A stretch of DNA of 64,000 bases from Ovis canadensis (GCF_042477335.2 NC_091247.1:4424501-4488500); one strand, 5' to 3'; shown: positions 44,985-57,000, counted from the first letter of the stretch. The notes: a model not told the origin generated them from the sequence alone. Translations and numbers: made by a program.

Positions 44985-45150
44985 TGAGAAGCAAACAAGG
45001 TAAGTATTGGCACTCATACTTTACAAATGAGGAAACAGGCTCAGACATTAAGCCATTTGCCCAAGAACCTTCAAGAGAGCTAGAAGTAGGATTGTCTTCA
45101 TCCTTAGCCAGGGCGCACCCATCTGTTCCAGGATACACGGCTTTACGATA
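44985..45150 (-). mobile_element. MIR SINE
   Basis: 'ttacaaatgaggaaacaggc' and 'ttaagccatttgcccaagaa' are reverse MIR. Confidence 0.8.
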
Positions 45151-45395
45151 CATCCGATAGGGTGGGCAATGGTATTTTCCAAAAAAAGAGCACAAAAGGG
45201 GAAAAGAGTAAGCCCCTGAGTGGATCTGTTTCATGATACATTCGTAGTTCAGACTAAGGACATTTACTGAAGGTCGATTAATGAGAATAAGGTTGTTTTG
45301 AGGAACTTAAGTGTTGGAAGCAGGATGATGGAAAATAACCAAAGTGCCCCCTTATTCAGTGCCCTCCTGAGCCTGGCCCAGCCGTGTCATCTCAT

Positions 45396-45592
45396 TTGTC
45401 TCTGTTCAGTCACTAAATTATGTCCAGCTGTTTGCAGCCCCATGAACTGCAGCATGCCAGGCTTCCCTATCCTTCACTATCTCCCGGAGTTTGCCCAAAC
45501 TCATGTCCACTGAGTCAACCATACCATCCTACCGTCTCCCCGTTCTCCTCCTGCCCTTAATCATTCCCAGCATCAGGGTCTTTTCTAATGAG
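45396..45592 (-). mobile_element. BovB LINE 3' end with target-site duplication
   Basis: A short reverse BovB terminus. Exact 9-bp repeats 'tcatctcat' at 45387-45395 and 45593-45601 flank it. Confidence 0.93.
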
Positions 45593-45599
45593 TCATCTC

Positions 45600-45770
45600 A
45601 TCGAATCCTCATGACTCCCCCACGGCTGATGCTAACTATAACATCCCATTTTACAGGGAGGAAACTGAGGCTCAAAGGTAAGTAACCTCACACATGGCAC
45701 AGCAAGAAAGCGGCTGAGACAGAACCCGCCCTGGGATCGGCCTGGCTCTAGCCTGCCATCCACACCGCCT
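45600..45770 (-). mobile_element. MIR SINE
   Basis: 'atcccattttacagggagga', 'aactgaggctcaaaggtaag' and 'agcaagaaagcggctgagac' are reverse MIR. The BovB inserted at its edge. Confidence 0.85.
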
Positions 45771-45774
45771 TCCT

Positions 45775-47755
45775 CTCCAGTGTGGCGGCTGCAGTTTTAT
45801 TCCAGCTTGAGCAGCCAACTTATAGCTGCATCTCTTGTGATCATACAAAAACACAAGCTGTAGCCGGGAATTGTTTTCACAGTCCTTGTTCACACAAATT
45901 CTGGTGTTTGAAAGGAGTCAGGTGGCAATTTCTCTAAAGTTGAATTGTTACCAACAGTCAACAAATGCTCGCATCTCTTTTTTCTTTACAAATATTTAAT
46001 ACAAGTCAGGCAAGAAGCACACAACACTCACAATATCTGCTAAAACCCACCAAAATGCAGTACAATTGTGACCGTACCTTGGCTTGTTTTTGCCCAGCCA
46101 GCCAGAGGGTCCTGGAGTGACGGCCCAGCAGAGGACCCTAGGGTTTCACAGAGCCAGGTCCCCAGGGCTGGACGATGGCTCTGCACACTGGCCTCCAGGA
46201 ACGGAATCACCCAGTCTCAAAAGTCCAGCCAGGTCTGAGCTTGCTTCCAACCCCCTCAGTCTGTGACTCATTCACTTCAGGGCCAGCACAAACAAAACAA
46301 ACCAACTCAAATCATACCTGACAAGTTAGGGTCTCCATATAGAACACGTTTAATTGAGTTGCCTTCCCATTATACTTTTTAAACAGTTAAAGGTGCATTT
46401 TCGGGGTTTTTATAAGGTGCATTTTCTTAACAAGCAGTTTGAGTGAGACACTTTATGAGAACGCATGCTGCTAGAAAGAGATGGCCGATTTGAGAACCAC
46501 TGCGATAGGAAACAGGGGCTTGAAATTTCCACAGGGCCAGTCCTAAATCGAGAAAACTCTGTCTTTCAAATACAGGAAAAACGGCCTAAATTCTATGAGT
46601 GAGCAGCACTTGAGCCTGGAAGTTTCTGGAAGGTGCTGGAAACGACTGCTGACTTGTCCATACGGGACTCAGAATTCTTCCTAAAGGAACAGCCTTACTG
46701 CCAGCGATCTGAGCGTTTAGAAAGGGGCTGGGTTCATCCTGGGGAACCCAAAGTCCTGAAGTTTGAGAGCCAAAGGCCTCCTGTAGAGGGACAAAGAGGA
46801 AGGCAGGTCTCAAGCAGAGCTGCCTCCCCCCACCAAACCTGCACCCCTACCATGACGGTAAAAAGCCTGAGAGGGGGCAAGTCTGCTTTCTGAAACAGCC
46901 ATAGGGCTGGGCTCTGCTACAGCCCCTGCTCGCTCACCCTGCTCACTAAAGGATGTGCCTGGGTGCCAGGAAGCCAGAAGTTTTGATTTAAAAGAAGAGA
47001 AAAGAAAAAAAGGACTGAGAGAGAAAGAATTCCAGGGATGAATGAGCCCACAGCTTTCCCTGGGAAAATAAAAGCTTCCCACCAGCTGGCTGAGACTGTC
47101 ATTAGGACGGTGGTGGAATTTCAGCCCCTTCCCCATGCTGTATTTTCCCCAGTTACTCTGTAAATTGAATGTAAAAGCATCTGAACAATCAGAGGCACAT
47201 TGTCTTCAGTGCAGAAGCGGAATGTAACATTGTCACGCTTTCCTCGAACATGAAAAAGACACTGACCCGCACGGGGATGTTCCCCCGACTGTGGGTCTGC
47301 CCATCTTGTTTGCATCTGTCTCTACCTACACGTTGACGTCCACCAGCATCAATACTTCTTAGAGACGTTACGTTCCTAGTGTGGCTGCCTAATTTTGTCA
47401 AGCATCCAGTTTGAACACACTGGCTCTAAATAAATGCTTCCTCGTGATGACGATGACTACGATCCCAGCAGTGGTGCCAAGGCTGAGGACCTAGAACTCA
47501 GTTGGGGTTGGGGTGGAAATCTGTGAACACTCAGGATCTGAGGAGGGTGGAATCAAACAGCCCTAGAATGCTTGGTTTCTCCTAGTCTCCACCTCCACCC
47601 CAGGACCAGAATCTACCTTTTCACCCTTCAAGGTCCAGTTTCAGGACTTTTCCTTTATAAAGCCTCTCAAGTCCTGCTCAGGGTTTCCTCCTCCCAAATC
47701 TGAACCCTTTCAGGTAGTGCAGAAACTTGAAACTGACAAGGGGTGACCTATGACA
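45775..47755. other. Non-repetitive intronic sequence
   Basis: About 2 kb with no recognised gene and few recognisable repeats (a MER5-like end near 46490). Open frames are short and overlap one another. Confidence 0.45.
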
Positions 47756-47867
47756 TTGTCTGTCTTATTATTATCTGTGTATCACACACAATAGTAACAC
47801 ACACACACATAAATATACATGTGTTACACACGTATATACACATATACCAAGCAAACCAAAGAGACCT

Positions 47868-47981
47868 CGCCTGCCTCTCCAGAGTGACAGAAGATTCAAG
47901 ATTGTCAGTGAAGCAAACCAAACAGTCTCTCCCCATAATCGTATTGACAGGATATCAGCTGAGTCCGGCTGGCGGGAAGGG
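47868..47981 (+). repeat. Duplicated segment, copy 1
   Basis: This 114-bp stretch (from 'cgcctgcctctccagagtga' to 'ggctggcgggaaggg') is nearly repeated in the same orientation at 48797-48910, with about a dozen base differences. It does not resemble a known repeat family. Confidence 0.9.
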
Positions 47982-48069
47982 TGTATACACAGATATACAC
48001 ATACACATATATACAATACACCCACATGTATATATATGCCATAAATATGAAATACACATATATATGTGC

Positions 48070-48152
48070 ACAGAGGTGCCTGGCGAGCTACATATGGAAT
48101 GTATGGGGTTGCAAGAGAGTTGGACGTGACTCAGCGACTAAACAACAACAAT
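48070..48152 (+). mobile_element. Bov-A SINE 3' fragment
   Basis: 'ggtgcctggcgagctacata', 'gttggacgtgactcagcgac', tail 'taaacaacaacaataa'. Confidence 0.85.
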
Positions 48153-48449
48153 AATTTTATATATATATTTATATATATATTCCATCTCTGTAGCTGAATA
48201 ATTAACTCCTTGCAGGCAAAAGCTGAGCTCTGAATTTGCCTCTATGCCTTCAACAGAGCTTAGCATGGTGCTGAATACTTCATAAACATTCAGTGAATAT
48301 TTCTTGACTCTGAACAAATCCCAAGAAATTAGTAGAGTTCACTCTGAAAGTCATGTTGAGTGAAACAATAATGGAATCAGACTCATTGGTGAACATCTTT
48401 TGACTGCCTGTGCTACAGATACATAACCAATCTGGGTCGTCACTTATTA

Positions 48450-48660
48450 GCTAATCATGCATTGTGGCCAAAAAGAGCTCAGGACTGGAGGCCAGGTGAT
48501 GTAAGTCTCACCCCACTTTGGTGAGCAGGTCAGGGTAGCGCCTTGGGCAAGTCTCTTCCCTCCTCTGAGCCTTAAGATCCTCAAAAAAAAGAATTGGACT
48601 AGATGGCTGTAAGCCTCCTTCCAGCCCCCAAATGATGTGATTCTGTAACTCTATCTTACA
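48450..48660 (+). mobile_element. MIR SINE
   Basis: 'ttgggcaagtctcttccctc', 'ctctgagccttaagatcctc' and 'gaattggactagatggctgt' follow MIR. An L2/MIR terminal piece also lies at 48195-48305. Confidence 0.85.
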
Positions 48661-48796
48661 AACGCATGCACTTCTTATTTGTGACATAAACCCCCACAGA
48701 AAAACAAAGTCAGTGATAAATTATGAAAAAATCGGGTGCCGTGATCATTTGCACTCTCTAAGGATGCTCAATTCAATAAATTCCATCCCTGTACCG

Positions 48797-48910
48797 CGCC
48801 TGCCTCTCTAGGGCAACGGAAGATTCAAGGCTGTCAGCGAAGCAAACCAAACAGTCTCTCCCCATAATTGTATTGACAGGATATCAGCTGAGTTCGGCTG
48901 GCAGGAAGGG
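48797..48910 (+). repeat. Duplicated segment, copy 2
   Basis: The partner of 47868-47981, about 930 bp downstream in the same orientation. Similarity stops at both ends in unrelated sequence ('gtaccg' left, 'cgaaccctgacagg' right). Confidence 0.9.
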
Positions 48911-48914
48911 CGAA

Positions 48915-50094
48915 CCCTGACAGGTTCTGTGAAGGAGCCTTCAAGGCTATTGGAGCAGGATCCTATGTTGAGTCACAGAGTTCTGGCGGAATGAGAATCA
49001 AGGAGGGAGAAGCTGGCTTCTTTCTCTATTTAATTTTATTCTTCCCAGAGAATCACATTTGAAGGAAAACTGGCTCACATCACTTTATACAATAGAATAG
49101 GAGCCCTTTCTAGTGGAAAATATTTACATCTTCTTGGGGGCCACAGGAAAACACGGGGTTGATTCAACCAGCCCCACTCAATAGCCAGTTGGCTTGGTTT
49201 TAAATGAGGCAAACAGTTGCTGAGCATTTGCTGATAAAATATCTCTTGGATGTCTGAGGTTTTCACTTTTCACTTGGTTACGGTGGCATCTTGCAGACAC
49301 ATTCTTGAATAGCTGATATGTGTGCGTCCCCGTAAATTCCATGGGTGTGAAACAGCACCGTTGTGTTTGTTCAAGGCAATGTGTCTGCATTTTAAATGAA
49401 AAAAAAGCCCTGATCCTATTCACTGGAGAAAACAATCTGAGCAATAACACCCCCAGTTTCGGGGGAGTAAATGACTATAGCTATGGTGTTACATTCTCCC
49501 AATATAGATACAGCCTTCAGGTTCAGAGTGAGACAAAACCCAAATATATCTCAGTTCCAATCATCCTCCGGGCAGAGGGCACTCCTGCCTCTGCTGCACA
49601 CAGTGAGAAAGCGCACAGAAAGGAGGGTCTGAAAATCTGCGTTCGTGAAACTGACATGCCACAGGGAAGAAATCCATAAGCCATGCCTCAACAGAAAGTT
49701 CAGTAATATATTATTTTTGAAAAGATTTTTTTTTAAGGCTCCACCATTTTGGATACTTTCAATCTTCTCCTTTCCTTGAGAGCTGAAACCCTCCCTCCCC
49801 AAGTTTTTTCATAATTTAAATTTTCTTTAAAATACAGGAAGCTGTTTGGAGTTTGAAGTGGTAAGAGGAGAGCTGTGCTGGGAGCCAGTGAACGTCGCTT
49901 CTATCCTGAGTCCTGCCAGAACCTTGCACAGAGAGCCCACCACGCAGCCTCAGCACACCCAGGAGAAGGTAACAGTCAAGGTTACTCCTTGGGCTCAGGG
50001 TTTCTGCAGCTTTGACTTAGGTCAGGTTTTGATAGAAAATCTGGCAGCAGAGGTCAGTATTGAAATGTGGGCAAAATCTTAACTGCTTCTGAAA
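48915..50094. other. Non-repetitive intronic sequence
   Basis: No recognised gene or repeat across about 1.2 kb. The open frames at 49320-49679 and 49178-49450 lie on opposite strands and lack domains. Confidence 0.45.
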
Positions 50095-50100
50095 GTACCT

Positions 50101-50269
50101 TCAGTTCAGTTCAGTTCAGTTCAGTTCAGTCGCTCTGTCGTGTCCGACTCTTCGCGACCCCATGGACTGCAGCACACCAGGCCTCCCTGTCCATCACCAA
50201 CTCCTGGAGTTTACTCCTACTCATGTCCATCCAGTCGGTGATGCCATCCAACCATCTCATCCTCTATCT
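50101..50269 (-). mobile_element. BovB LINE 3' terminal piece with TTCAG tail
   Basis: Starts with five TTCAG units (the reverse complement of the BovB CTGAA tail) and is flanked by 'gtacct' at 50095-50100 and 50270-50275. It is among the shortest BovB copies here (about 170 bp). Confidence 0.94.
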
Positions 50270-50279
50270 GTACCTTAGG

Positions 50280-50620
50280 GCCCATTAAAAACTGGAGGGA
50301 GGAAAGAAAGAAGTCCAGCTGCCCCGAGACAAGCTGGGCACAGTCACCAGGACGCCCCCTGCCGCTCGAGCCCCGTCCCTGCTGGCTCTGTGTCTCAGGC
50401 CCTGAAGACAGAACCGCCACCCGTAGGCCACTGACTCCTGTACATTTTCCAGCCCAAAGCTCAGGTTCAGGAATTGGGACTGAATGTCTGGAAGCTGTGC
50501 AGCTAGCGCCATCCAGAGGCCAAATGCTGTCCTTCTGGATACGCAGTACAAGCAAAAGGGAAAAGGTACAGGATTTTTTACCTAGAGATGTATGCTTGTT
50601 GCTGTTGCATGTTGCTTGTT
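50280..50620. other. Unassigned sequence
   Basis: Nothing recognised, apart from imperfect TTGCTTGTTGC units near 50595-50640. Confidence 0.45.
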
Positions 50621-50624
50621 GCTT

Positions 50625-50845
50625 GTTGCTGTTGTTCAGCTGTTGCTAAGCTGTGTCCAACTTTTTTGCAATCCCATGGACTGTAGCCTGCCAGGCTCCT
50701 CTGTCCCTGGGATTTCCCAGGTAAGAATACTGGAGTGGGCTGCCATTTCCTTCTCCAGGGGATCTTCCTTCGTTCCTAGGGAGGGAACCTTTGTCTCCTG
50801 CTTGGCAGGTGGATTCTTTGTCACTGAGCCACCTGGGAATACATG
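50625..50845 (-). mobile_element. Bov-tA SINE
   Basis: 'ccatggactgtagcctgcca', 'tactggagtgggctgccatt', 'tcactgagccacctgggaat'. Confidence 0.94.
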
Positions 50846-50919
50846 TCATACACATGCATATTGTATATACATACATGCGTACGCACATATATGCAAAACA
50901 TACGTGTATGTGTGTGTGT

Positions 50920-51127
50920 GCATGCTAAGTCATTTCAGTCGTGTCCAGCTCTTTGTGACCTATGGACTGTGGCTTGCTATTCTTCTCTGTCCATAAAATT
51001 CTCCAGGCAAGAATACTGGAGTAGACTGCCATGCCCTCCTCCAGGGGATCTTCCCAAGCCAGGGACTGAACCTGTTTCCTACATCTGCCTGCATTGGCAG
51101 GCGGGCTCTTTACCACAGTGCCCCCTG
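50920..51127 (-). mobile_element. Bov-tA SINE
   Basis: 'gctaagtcatttcagtcgtg', 'ttctccaggcaagaatactg', 'gcctgcattggcaggcgggc'. It is separated from the previous SINE only by (TA/CA)-rich DNA. Confidence 0.93.
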
Positions 51128-51129
51128 TA

Positions 51130-51770
51130 TATCTACACATATACCTGTATTATATATGTGTCTCTATGTATATATGGTAGCTTGGGACGGGTATCACACA
51201 CTATTAATTCGCCATAGAGAATAACTCCATCATGTTGTCTGTCCATTTTGTACTGAAGTAGGAAGGTGTTGGCCCATCAGTAACTGCTTGAGTGAAAGCA
51301 ATGATCAGAGGCGGGGATGTTGATGTTCTCTTGATCCCAGAATGTCTGATCTTGATCTCATCTGTGGGAGGCACCTGTCCTCTGAGAGTGACTATTCTCA
51401 CTCTCAGGTGAAGAACTTTGCTTCACTTTGGGTGGCCAAAGAAGGGGAGCATATTAGATGGATGAATGTCCAGTGAAACAAGCCAGCTTCTCCCAGCTGC
51501 TGGCCCAGGAACATAACGATAGTTTGAAGAAGGCAAGAGGAGAAAGTCAAGGTTTTCAAAGGAGCCAATTAACTCAGCTCATCTTACTACGATGTTAAGA
51601 TAGCCTAGGTTCCCTGTACCAAAAACAAACAAACAAACAACAACCAAAACCTCTGGGCTCTGAGCAGCTCCTGGCGTTCAGATAAATAATTGCTACTGAA
51701 TCCACGGTTATCACCTGCGCCTTCCACCTCCGGCGTCTGGGGAGCTGCGCGCATTTTTAAAGGCACACTG
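51130..51770. other. Unassigned sequence
   Basis: A short TA-rich start, then non-repetitive sequence with an (AAAC)n near 51626-51645. No gene is recognised. Confidence 0.45.
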
Positions 51771-52379
51771 CCCTCCAGTGGCGTAAGGTAAAATTGCATG
51801 ACCTGCTTTCCTAGCGCCAAATTTCAACTTGACTTTCCTGGCGCCCTCATCCCGGGAAGGCGCGTGGATGCCGCGGCGTTGGGTGATCACTAGTCTGCAA
51901 ACGTGACTAACGCGAGCGGGCTTGCGATCAAAGGGGAGGCGAACTCTTTGGAAACTGCGCCTCCCTCTCGCCGTTGCCTGTGGGCCCCCTATGGCAGAGA
52001 GTTCTGCGCTTTTTGGCGGTGGGTGTGGGGACGATGCTTCGGGTCGTAATTTTGCATAAGAGTATGACCGGGTGGAAATTAACACGGAAGTGATGCTTTC
52101 AGGATAGATACAGAACCCTCGTACACAATAGCAGCCCAGGCGTGCAGGAGGATTGAGGGAGGAGGCCTGCGCCCTGGGAGGGCTGGCAGGTGGTAAGGAC
52201 AACCAGTCTGTCACCCCTTGGGTTCATTCTGGGCGAATACATAGGCGAACAGCAGCCGCCAACGTGGAGGGCTTACCGCGCGCGTGTCGGCGGTCCCGCA
52301 GGGATTACCTTATGCGATCTGCCCGATCACTCCCTTGAAAGAGTTCCATTTTCGACCCACTTTGAGGATGAGGAAACTA

Positions 52380-52901
<522 letters not shown>

Positions 52902-53104
52902 CTAGGCCCCGGGGTAGGCTCGGACGCCGGGCTCCATCCGGAGGGAGGCGTGCCCACCTCGCGCTCCCCCACCTCCTTGCGAGGAGAGCTAAGACCCACA
53001 AAAACCCCTCTGTAGGTTTATGAGAGCGTCTTCTGGGAGCCTCGCTATGGATTTGAAAAGGGGAGAAAATCATGACCACCCCTTAAGGAAAAATGGAACC
53101 GCCC

Positions 53105-53118
53105 GTCTCCGTGGCGAC
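53105..53118 (-). promoter_or_regulatory. RFX X-box-like motif upstream of CFAP77
   Basis: GTCTCCGTGGCGAC resembles the X-box (GTTGCC-AT-GGCAAC), with both half-sites recognisable and spaced by two bases. It lies about 320 bp upstream of the CFAP77 start codon within the CpG-rich block. RFX factors commonly drive ciliary genes, so the position makes sense. Binding is inferred. Confidence 0.5.
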
Positions 53119-53383
53119 GGGACGCCAACGGCGCTGCAACAGAGCAGGTTGATTGACTTACAGGAAACTTACTGGCGGCCACCTAATTGGACCTGTTTCT
53201 GACTTTTCTTACTCGAGGAAAACTCAGGAATCACCACTGGGCTATGAATCTACGTGAAGTCTACACAGATTTTAAAAGCGACGGATTTCTAGAGGACCAC
53301 TTACACCTGATTTCCAAGTTAAAACACTCCCCTCCACTCTCCACCCCATCCCATTTTTCCCAGCGCCCCTCCCCTGTCTCCAT

Positions 53384-53456
53384 CCCACCCCCCCCCCCCC
53401 CGCCCCGTTCCCTCGACACACACACACACCCACACACACACACACACACACACAAC
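53384..53456 (+). repeat. Poly(C) tract and (CA)n microsatellite
   Basis: A run of about 15 C followed by CA repeats (53418-53455) with a few interruptions, 600 bp upstream of CFAP77. The Pro/His-rich frame over it is an artefact. Confidence 0.95.
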
Positions 53457-53469
53457 CCCAGGGCAGGCT

Positions 53470-53800
53470 GCTATGCGTTTCAGGATGAAATAGAAATTTG
53501 CATTCTAGGACTGATGTTACCGCTAATCTCAAATTAGTCGCCTTCTTGAGTCCTCTGTTTTCTTCTGTGAAATGGGTAGTGAGGAAAGTCTAGAGTTGAA
53601 TGAAATCAATGGTACCCAACTTTGTGCAACAGAATAAAGAGAAGTTGAAAAATACAGACTCACTGAATCACAATATCTGGAAATGGGTTCTAGGAATCTG
53701 CATTTTAATACTCCTTCCCTTTCGGATTTTTCCCCTTTTTTTAAGTTCAAAGCTACAGAAACTTTGAAAGAAGAGTGCAATGAAAATCTGTGTAGACTTC
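53470..53800 (+). mobile_element. Unassigned sequence with MER5-like remnant
   Basis: 'cactgaatcacaatatctgg' and 'taggaatctgcattttaata' (53658-53710) resemble MER5A. The rest is unassigned. Confidence 0.45.
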
Positions 53801-53811
53801 ACCTAGATTCA

Positions 53812-54383
53812 TTCAGTTCAGTCGCTCAGTCACGCCCGATTCTTTGTGACCCCATGGACTGCAGTACTCCCGGCTTCCCTGTCCATCATCAGCTCCCAGG
53901 GCTTGCTCAGACTCGTGTCCTTTGAGTTGGTGATGCCATACAACCATCTTGTCCTCTGTCATCCCCTTCTCCTCCTGCCTTCAATCTTGCCCAGCATCAG
54001 GGTCTTTTCCAGTGAATCAGTTCTTTTCATCAGGTGGCCAAAGTACTGGAGTTTCAGCTTCAGCATCAGTCCTTCCAATGAATATTCAGCACTGATTTCC
54101 TTTAGGATTGACTGGTTAGATATCCTTGCAGTCCAAGGGACTCTCAAGAGTCTTCTCCAACACCACAGTTCAAAAGCATCGATTCTTTGGCACTCAGCTG
54201 TCTTTATGGTTCAACTCGCACATCCATATGTGACTACTGGAAAAACCATAGCTTTGACTGGATGGACCTTTGTTGGCAAAGTAATGCCTCTTACATTTTA
54301 ATATGCTGTCTAGGTTGGTCATAGCTTTTCTTTCAAGGAGCAAGCGTCTTCTAATTTCATGGCTGCAGTCACCATCTGCAAGG
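53812..54383 (-). mobile_element. BovB LINE 3' part with target-site duplication
   Basis: Reverse BovB from 'ttcagttcagtcgctcagtc' to 'cagtcaccatctgcaag'. Exact 10-bp repeats 'cctagattca' at 53802-53811 and 54384-54393 flank it. It lies between the two gene promoters. Confidence 0.96.
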
Positions 54384-54477
54384 CCTAGATTCACTGGTCC
54401 TTAGTATTTGCCTATTTTCTTTCACACACACATACTGCTGAATCATTTTGAAAATATCTGCAGATAGTATCATGCAT

Positions 54478-54600
54478 TTGTGCTAAGTCGCTCAGTTGTG
54501 TCCGATTCTTTGCGACCCAATGGACTGTAGCCCACCAGGCTCCTCTGTCCATGGGGCAAGAATACTGGAGCAGGTTGCCATGCCCTCCTCCAGGGGGACA
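54478..54600 (-). mobile_element. Bov-A SINE unit
   Basis: 'gctaagtcgctcagttgtgt', 'ggactgtagcccaccaggct', 'ccatgccctcctccaggggg'. Flanking 'agtatcat' is repeated on both sides. Confidence 0.92.
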
Positions 54601-54685
54601 GTATCATATTTGACCTTAAATACATGTATCTGCCAAGAATAAGGACGTTCTCTTATAGAATGCTGTTATGTCTATGGATTTTAAT

Positions 54686-54870
54686 GTGATACAGTGGTAG
54701 CTCAGAGGGTAAAGAATCTGACTGCAATGCCGGAGACTTGTGTTTGTTCGATCTCTGGATCAGGAAGATCCCCTGGAGAAGGGAATAGCAACCCACTCCA
54801 GAATTCATGCCCATCCATGGCTAGACCATGGGGTTGAAAGCAGTTGGACATGAGTGAGCGACTAACACAC
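54686..54870 (+). mobile_element. Bov-tA SINE
   Basis: 'ggtagctcagagggtaaaga', 'tgactgcaatgccggagact', 'gcaacccactccagaattca'. Confidence 0.88.
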
Positions 54871-54879
54871 TATGCAGTC

Positions 54880-54965
54880 CGTGTGCAAAGTTGGGAATCT
54901 GCACTTTTTAAGAGCTTCCTAGTAACTGCTGCACTGTTTTGGGAACCACTAGCCTGGATGTTTGG
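54880..54965 (+). mobile_element. MER5-type remnant
   Basis: 'ttgggaatctgcacttttta' and 'tgttttgggaaccactagcc' follow MER5A. Confidence 0.6.
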
Positions 54966-55282
54966 TCTGCCTTCTAGTTTCAGCCTTCTGTGGGGTCATT
55001 CACTCATCATTATCACCTGCATTAAATGTGCAAGTATCTACAAGGCTCTGGGTAAGGGGTTCACCACAGAGTTAGTTGCACAGACAACAAACCTGCCCTC
55101 AGGCCTTTCCCACCAACAGTGGACAACACCAGCACTGCATTTCCAGGGCAAGCCGGAATCCCAGCTGCTCATCCAAGGCCTGGAACAGCCTTCGAGCATG
55201 GTGTGTATGTATGATTCAGGCTTACGGTTTCTCTAGTCTACTTTGCTTTCAGGTTTTCACATATATGTACATTATGCACTTA

Positions 55283-55476
55283 AAAAAATATTTGTTTGGC
55301 TGTGCCAGGTCTTAGTCATGGCACTGGAATCTTTAGTTACAGTACGTGGAATCTCTAGCTGCTGGCATGTGAACTCTTAGTTGCAGCATGTGGGATCTAC
55401 TTCCCTATGGATGGAACCAGAGCCCCCTGCGTTGGAAGTGCAGTTTTTAGTGCCTGGACCACAAAGGAAGTCCCTC
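55283..55476 (-). mobile_element. Artiodactyl tRNA-derived SINE
   Basis: 'tttgtttggctgtgccaggt', 'gttgcagcatgtgggatcta', 'cctggaccacaaaggaagtc'. Confidence 0.9.
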
Positions 55477-55529
55477 CTGTTCATTTTTTAATCAAAGCTG
55501 CTTGGCAGCTCAAACAGAGAAGGTCAAAT

Positions 55530-55720
55530 GGTACAGCAAGGGCTAGGCTCCTGGAGTAATGGAAGGATCACAGGTTTTAATCCTAGCTGGGGGCAATATA
55601 AGTCCACTGGGACAAGTTACACGAAGCTCTAGCTTTCTCAGCCCCAAGGTAAGGCTGATATCACCTAATAAAGATTCCTACAACAGGGGGTTGTTATAGG
55701 ATTCAATGAGAAGTCTCGTC
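55530..55720 (+). mobile_element. Probable MIR SINE
   Basis: 'aggttttaatcctagctggg', 'ctagctttctcagccccaag' and 'gggggttgttataggattca' follow MIR order. Confidence 0.65.
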
Positions 55721-55924
55721 GCTGGTGTGATTATGCTCACTGTGTAATAAGGCTAAAAAGTTTGCGTGGCATGCATTCTGTCTTTGACTTGACCTGCTTA
55801 AAACTTTATTTTTAATCATGAACTATGTTTCTTCAGGACACAGCGGAAATGGAAGAATCGGAATAGATATTCGAGGCTTCTTCTAGCTCTAACTTTCACA
55901 GAAGTTCAACGTGCATCAGACCCT

Positions 55925-56235
55925 GCACCGGTTCACCGCTGCCAAGCCCTGAGGTCACCTCCCACCACTCTCCCCTGGTTTTCACGGTGCCCCCGCTGCC
56001 CTGGCCTTCCTTCAGTTCCTCCAGCAACCAAGCTCAGGGACTCCGGATTTCTTCCCAGCCTGGAACACTCTACCATCTCGATTTTCGTTCATCTTTTTCG
56101 TTTCAAACTCAACTGTCACTCGTCAAAGAGTCTTCTAACCTAGCACTCACTGACCCCAGTCGTTCTCCATCACATTGCCCTGTTTTCTTCTCCTTGGAGG
56201 GGGATCTGAATTATTTTGGTTGATCTGTTTGTTCT
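55925..56235 (+). mobile_element. Probable L2 LINE fragment
   Basis: 'gccctggccttccttcagtt', 'ttcccagcctggaacactct' and 'caaactcaactgtcactcgt' resemble L2 3' sequence. Confidence 0.6.
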
Positions 56236-56285
56236 CTGGCTTCCTCGGGTAACCTTCACCTTCTTGTTCACTCCTGGACTGTAGC

Positions 56286-56644
56286 TCAGTTCAGTTCAGT
56301 CGCTCAGTCAAGTCTGACTCTTTGTGACCCCATGAATTGCCAGGCCTCCCTGTCCATCACTAAAGCCTGGGGTTCACTCAGACTCAGGTCCATCGAGTCA
56401 GTGATGCCATCCAGCCATCTCATTCTCGGTTGTCCCCTTCTCCTCCTGGCCCCAATCCCTCCCAGCATCAGAGTCTTTTCCAATGAGTCAACTCTTCGCA
56501 TGAGGTGGCCAAGGTACTGGAGTTTCAGCTTTAGCATCATTCCTTCCAAAGAAATCCCAGGACTGATCTCCTTTAGGATGGACTGGTTGAATCTCCTTGC
56601 AGTCCAAGTGACTCTCAAGAGTCTTCTCCAACACCACAGTTCAA
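56286..56644 (-). mobile_element. BovB LINE 3' end
   Basis: Reverse BovB from 'cagttcagttcagtcgctca' to 'tccaacaccacagttcaatg'. It is inverted relative to the BovB at 57079-57649, with which it shares its whole length. Confidence 0.95.
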
Positions 56645-56774
56645 TGTAGATGGACCTCAGCAAAAAACCGTTGAATACATGGCAGTGTAGGCATGAACCA
56701 GCAAGTCGGCGGAAGAGCTCTGGCGTCCCACTTTCTCCCCTGCCCTGCGTGTGCGTGCCTGCTTGCCCTGTGCA

Positions 56775-57000
56775 TGCATGCTAAGTCGCTTCAGTTGTGT
56801 CCGACTCTGAGACCCTATGGACCGTATCCCGCCAGGCTCCTCTGTCCATGGCAATTCTCCAGGCAAGAATACTGGTGGGTGGCCATGCCTTCCTCCAGGG
56901 AATCTTCCCCAACCCAGGGATCGAACCGTTGTCTCTAGAGTCTCCCTCATCTCCTGCATTGGAGGGCAGGTTCTTTACCAAGAGCGCCACCTGGGAAGCC
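56775..57000 (-). mobile_element. Bov-tA SINE
   Basis: 'gctaagtcgcttcagttgtg', 'ttctccaggcaagaatactg', 'agcgccacctgggaagcccc'. Confidence 0.93.

Larger units (their letters stand above)
47760..48180 (+). repeat. (CA)/(TA)-rich alternating purine-pyrimidine region
   Basis: Scattered ACAC, ATAT and 'acacatatataca' runs surround a unique insert at 47868-47981 and a Bov-A fragment. Such alternating DNA is prone to slippage. Confidence 0.8.
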
